A stretch of DNA of 64,000 bases from Microcella pacifica (GTDB lineage: Bacteria; Actinomycetota; Actinomycetes; Actinomycetales; Microbacteriaceae). The DNA is taken from contig NZ_VIKT02000001.1 in NCBI RefSeq assembly GCF_009371975.2, positions 62,535-126,534 on the forward strand. The letters are read 5' to 3'. Below the pieces are notes generated by a model. It had not been told where the DNA came from and made no database searches. It saw only the letters and a list, made by a program, of their open reading frames with translations. Shown piece by piece: positions 61,005 to 64,000 of the stretch (its first letter is position 1; each line of letters opens with the position of its first letter). Made by a program: the position numbers and the translations under genes.

Positions 61005-62566
61005 GGCTCCACCCCCTGCGGGAACACGATCTGGATGTACTGCTCTGGGCCATCGAGGTTGTCGGCAGCGCGATCGGCGAGACCGTAGAGCGGCCCGGCG
61101 AAGACCGTGAGCGCGATGCCGACGACCACCATGAGGACGGTGCTCACGGTCATGAGTCGCGAGGTCGCGCGGGTCGCGGCGATCGTCGTCGTGGAGTGCG
61201 GGGCCTCCTCGACGGTGCGCAGGAGGCGCGTCTCGTCGCCCTCGACCTCCCCCGCCGGACGCCAGAAGGCGAGGTTCCAGACGCGCACGAGGGCGTAGAG
61301 GGTGAGAAGCGAGACGAGGGCACCGGCACCGATGAGGACGTAGGCGAGAGCATCCCCCTGCTCAGCGGCGGCCTGGAAGAGCCCGAGCTTGCCGATGAAG
61401 CCCGAGAACGGCGGAATGCCACCGAGGTTGAGCGCGGGCACGAAGAACAGCACGGCGACGAGCGGCGCACTCGCGAGCAGCCCGCCGATGCGCGTGATGG
61501 ACGTGCTGCCGGCCTCGCGCTCGACCAGGCCTGCCGCGAGGAAGAGCGTGGTCTGGATGACGATGTGGTGGGCGATGTAGTAGATCGCGGCCGCCGTGCC
61601 CGCCGCCGTGCCGAGTGCGACACCGAGGATCATGTAGCCGATGTGGCTCACGAGAGTGAAGGAGAGGATGCGCTTGATATCCGCTTGGGCGACGGCACCG
61701 AGTGCGCCCACGACCATCGTGAGCAGCGCCACGACCATGAGTGCGGGGTTGAGCTCAGGGCCAGGGAAGATGACCGTCTCGACGCGGATGATCGCGTAGA
61801 CGCCGATCTTCGTGAGCAGCCCTGCGAACGCCGCCGTCACGGGTGCGGGAGCGCTCGGATAGGAGTCGGGCAGCCAGAACGAGAGCGGGAAGACCGCGGC
61901 CTTGATGCCGAAGGCGACGAGGAGCATGACGTGCAGCAGCACCTGGACGTCGGCAGGCAGGTCTTGCATGCGGGCGGCGACCTGGGCGAGGTTCACGGTT
62001 CCGAGCGCACCGTAGACCATCGCGATCGAGGCCAGGAAGAGCAGGGACGACAGGAGGCTCACGATCACGTACGTCACCCCGGCGCGGATGCGCGCCTCGG
62101 TGCCGCCGAGCGTGATGAGCACGTAGCTCGCCACGAGGAGGATCTCGAAGCCCACGTAGAGGTTGAAGAGGTCGCCGGAGACGAACGCGACCATGACGCC
62201 CGTCGTGAGGATGAGGTACGTGGGGTTGTAGATCGAGACCGGCGTCTCCTCGTCGCCGTCGGCGATTCCCTGACCGACCGAGAACAGCAGCACCGCGAGC
62301 AGCACGAGGGCCGACACGAGCACCATGACGGCCGAGAGGCGATCGACCACGAGGACGATGCCGAACGGCGCCGACCAGCCGCCGAGCTCCATGGCGAGCG
62401 GGCCACCGGCGTCGACCGCGATGAGGAGGGCGATGCCCAGGCCGAGCTCGATGACGAGGGCGACGATCGCGACGATGCGCTGCGCCTGAGGCCGGAACCC
62501 GAGCGCGAGCGTGACCGCCGCGCCCAGCAGCGGCACGAGGACGACGAGGGGAACGAGCGCGGTCAT
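61001..62566 (-). CDS. mrpD: Mrp antiporter subunit MrpD/MnhD (521 aa)
   Basis: A complex I NuoN/NuoM-like proton-translocating subunit with about 14 hydrophobic segments. The antiporter core has NLYVGFEILLVASYVLITLGG, the conserved Lys region in the loop with QADIKRILSFTLVSHIGYMILG, and HHIVIQTTLFLAAGLVERE. It pumps H+ against Na+ exchange together with MrpA. The ATG overlaps the mrpC stop by 4 bp. Confidence 0.93.
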   Translation of the reverse strand: MTALVPLVVLVPLLGAAVTLALGFRPQAQRIVAIVALVIELGLGIALLIAVDAGGPLAMELGGWSAPFGIVLVVDRLSAVMVLVSALVLLAVLLFSVGQGIADGDEETPVSIYNPTYLILTTGVMVAFVSGDLFNLYVGFEILLVASYVLITLGGTEARIRAGVTYVIVSLLSSLLFLASIAMVYGALGTVNLAQVAARMQDLPADVQVLLHVMLLVAFGIKAAVFPLSFWLPDSYPSAPAPVTAAFAGLLTKIGVYAIIRVETVIFPGPELNPALMVVALLTMVVGALGAVAQADIKRILSFTLVSHIGYMILGVALGTAAGTAAAIYYIAHHIVIQTTLFLAAGLVEREAGSTSITRIGGLLASAPLVAVLFFVPALNLGGIPPFSGFIGKLGLFQAAAEQGDALAYVLIGAGALVSLLTLYALVRVWNLAFWRPAGEVEGDETRLLRTVEEAPHSTTTIAATRATSRLMTVSTVLMVVVGIALTVFAGPLYGLADRAADNLDGPEQYIQIVFPQGVEP

Positions 62567-63000
62567 GCGCGACTCCTCGCATCGTCGGTGGGGAACTCGG
62601 TGTCTTCGGCGTCCGGCGCGGTCTCTTCGACCGGCATCTCGACGGCCCCCTCCCGCAGGGCGACGTCATCGGCGTCGTCGGAGACGTCGTCCGCGTTCGC
62701 GAGTCGCCACGACCGGTAGATGAGAGCGAGGAGGAACGCGGAGACCGCGAAGGTGATCACGATCGCCGTGAGGATGAGCGCCTGCGGCAGAGGGTCGGTG
62801 TAGGCGTCGTCGGCGACGCCCTCCTCGACGATCGGGGCGATGCCCGCCTCCCCCGCCATGATGAGCAGGAGCAGGTTCACGGCGTTGCCCAGCAGGAGGA
62901 AGCCCAGCACGACGCGCGTGAGACTGCGCTCGAGCAGCATGTAGACGCCCGCGGCGAAGAGCGCACCCATCGTGATGACGAGGATCAGCGAGATGCTCAT
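62563..63000 (-). CDS. mrpC: Mrp antiporter subunit MrpC/MnhC (145 aa)
   Basis: A NuoK-like subunit: three hydrophobic segments with FAAGVYMLLERSLTRVVLGFLLLGNAVNLLLL and DPLPQALILTAIVITFAVSAFLLAL. The C-terminal tail after about residue 105 is acidic. Overlaps mrpA upstream and mrpD downstream by 4 bp each. Confidence 0.92.
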   Translation of the reverse strand: MSISLILVITMGALFAAGVYMLLERSLTRVVLGFLLLGNAVNLLLLIMAGEAGIAPIVEEGVADDAYTDPLPQALILTAIVITFAVSAFLLALIYRSWRLANADDVSDDADDVALREGAVEMPVEETAPDAEDTEFPTDDARSRA

Positions 63001-64000
63001 GAGCGGCCCTCCTTCGTCGAGTCGGCCTTCGTCGAGTCAGCCAGAGTCGAGTCCGCCAGAGTCGAGTCGACGCGGCGGCCGCTCGCCCGGTCGGACGCGT
63101 CGTCGCCCTGGCGGTCGACCTCGGCGCCGAGGCTGCGCAGCACGTCGAGCACGAGCCCGACGACGACGAGGTAGACGCCGATGTCGAAGATCGTCGACGT
63201 CACGAAGGAGACCTCGCCCAGGAGCCAGAGCTCCGCCTTCCAGTAGGTCGAGGTGAGGGCATCCGCGCCGAACAGCAGGGGCACGATCGCGGCACCAGCG
63301 GCGATGGCGATGCCTGTGCCGAGCACGGCCCCCGCGCCCACGGGCACCGCAGCGGTGAGCTCGTGCCGACCGCCCGCGAGGTAGCGCGCGACGAGAGCGA
63401 GCCCCGCGATGAGTCCGCCCGCGAAGCCGCCGCCGGGCAGATTGTGCCCTGTGAAGAGCACGTAGAGAGACAGCACGATGACGGCGTGGAAGATGAGGCG
63501 CACGACCACCTCGAGAAGGATCGACCGATGACGCGGGTCGAGCGTCGGCCCCGCGAGGATCCAGGCGTTGCGGCGCTCGCCCGGGATCGACTCGACGCGC
63601 GACTGCTGCACGCGAGCACGTGCACGACGGCGCATCGTGACACGCTGCGCCCGCGAGGTGGAGTCGACGCGGCCCCGGATGAAGAGCAGGCTCGCGACGC
63701 CGGTCGCCGCCGCGATGACGACGGCGAGCTCCCCCATCGTGTCCCACCCGCGGATGTCGACGAGGGCGACGTTGACGATGTTGCTGCCGCGACCATCGAC
63801 GAAGGCGAGTTCGGGCCAGGCGAGGGAGATGCGCTCGGTCGTGCGCGCCCCGGCCGCGACGAGGGCGATGAGCACCATGACGATGCCCGCGGCGATCGCG
63901 ATGACGGCGCGCAGCACTCGATGATGGCTGCCGTGCCGGTCACCGAGCTTGGCCGGGAGGCGGCGCAGCACTAGTACGAACGCGATGAGCGTCACGAGCT
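62997..64000 (-). CDS. mrpA: MrpA-MrpB fusion subunit, partial (5' end off the right edge)
   Basis: About 334 C-terminal residues are visible. They include the MrpA C-terminal segment with ELAFVDGRGSNIVNVALVDIRGWDTMGELAVV, then RGRVDSTSRAQ, and an MrpB region, RSILLEVVVRLIFHAVIVLSLYVLFTGHNLPGGGFAGGLIAGLALV. The two are one reading frame, the fused AB form common in actinobacteria. The tail (last 25 residues) has a short repeat of Asp-Ser-Thr-Lys/Leu units. In-frame codons continue to the window edge, so the GTG at 63995 is internal. Confidence 0.92.
   Translation of the reverse strand, partial: LVTLIAFVLVLRRLPAKLGDRHGSHHRVLRAVIAIAAGIVMVLIALVAAGARTTERISLAWPELAFVDGRGSNIVNVALVDIRGWDTMGELAVVIAAATGVASLLFIRGRVDSTSRAQRVTMRRRARARVQQSRVESIPGERRNAWILAGPTLDPRHRSILLEVVVRLIFHAVIVLSLYVLFTGHNLPGGGFAGGLIAGLALVARYLAGGRHELTAAVPVGAGAVLGTGIAIAAGAAIVPLLFGADALTSTYWKAELWLLGEVSFVTSTIFDIGVYLVVVGLVLDVLRSLGAEVDRQGDDASDRASGRRVDSTLADSTLADSTKADSTKEGRS
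63009..63068. repeat. 15-bp tandem repeats at the 3' end of mrpAB
   Basis: Four units (63009, 63024, 63039 and 63054) share (C/A)AGAGTCGAGTC or TTCGTCGAGTC endings. They encode a DSTLADSTLADSTKADSTK-type tail in frame. Confidence 0.85.

Overview
The window is high-GC DNA (about 70% by eye) from an actinobacterium, most likely a member of the Microbacteriaceae. The evidence is gene content and order: an AdnA/AdnB helicase-nuclease pair with NudC and a UvrD2-like helicase, DUF3107, a DUF222/13E12-type HNH protein, the trimeric actinobacterial DapD, a LAETG sortase-E-type wall protein, MoaC-MogA and MrpA-MrpB fusions, and many GTG starts. The family is inferred; no rRNA or tRNA gene is present. 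Genes are packed tightly, with many 1-8 bp overlaps and no gene-free stretch above about 200 bp.

Layout. (1) 1-9697: DNA repair block on the minus strand (adnA, adnB, nudC, uvrD2-like gene running off the left edge), split by a plus-strand phosphotransferase relative that has lost its catalytic residues. (2) 9802-15843: DUF3107, small membrane proteins, a LAETG wall protein, a ferritin-like protein, a DEAD-box RNA helicase and an MFS exporter. (3) 15981-21131: PHP phosphoesterase, membrane-anchored EEP hydrolase, Xaa-Pro aminopeptidase, and an HNH protein behind a perfect LexA box. (4) 21128-27784: envelope and metal block (stress-17M-like protein, PRC-MgtE_N-CBS protein, DUF1003, Mrp ATPase, a 35-residue membrane peptide, LysR regulator, TatB, O-methyltransferase, DUF3117). 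(5) 27888-34672: PIG-V-like glycosyltransferase, dapE, dapD, gltA, dapC, ferredoxin. (6) 34665-38983: ilvE, leuB, serA. (7) 39179-53581: a molybdenum island with a nearly complete cofactor pathway (moaA, moaCB fusion, moaD, moaE, moeB-rhodanese, moeA, mobA), fdhD, modBC and two candidate molybdoenzymes. (8) 54476-59661: ilvC, ilvN, ilvB, ilvD. (9) 59717-64000: Mrp Na+/H+ antiporter genes, with mrpAB running off the right edge.

How the parts fit. The island at (7) lies between serA and ilvC, genes that are usually close together in actinobacteria, so it looks like an insertion into a branched-chain amino acid and serine block. dapC, dapD and dapE supply three steps of the succinylase route to diaminopimelate; ilvB, ilvN, ilvC, ilvD and ilvE give nearly all of valine and isoleucine synthesis. 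AdnAB is the actinobacterial end-resection machine.

Regulation. Nineteen genes on both strands have a -10-like hexamer (A at position 2, T at position 6) ending 6 or 7 nt before the start codon, which is the pattern expected for leaderless transcripts. I used this pattern to choose several starts. I see no CRISPR array, prophage, IS element, toxin-antitoxin pair or defence island. The more unusual signals are the LexA-box HNH gene, interlocking inverted repeats at 15905-15962, a 9-bp minisatellite inside mobA, a probable dual Sec/Tat-inserted molybdoenzyme, and the degenerate kinase between repair genes.
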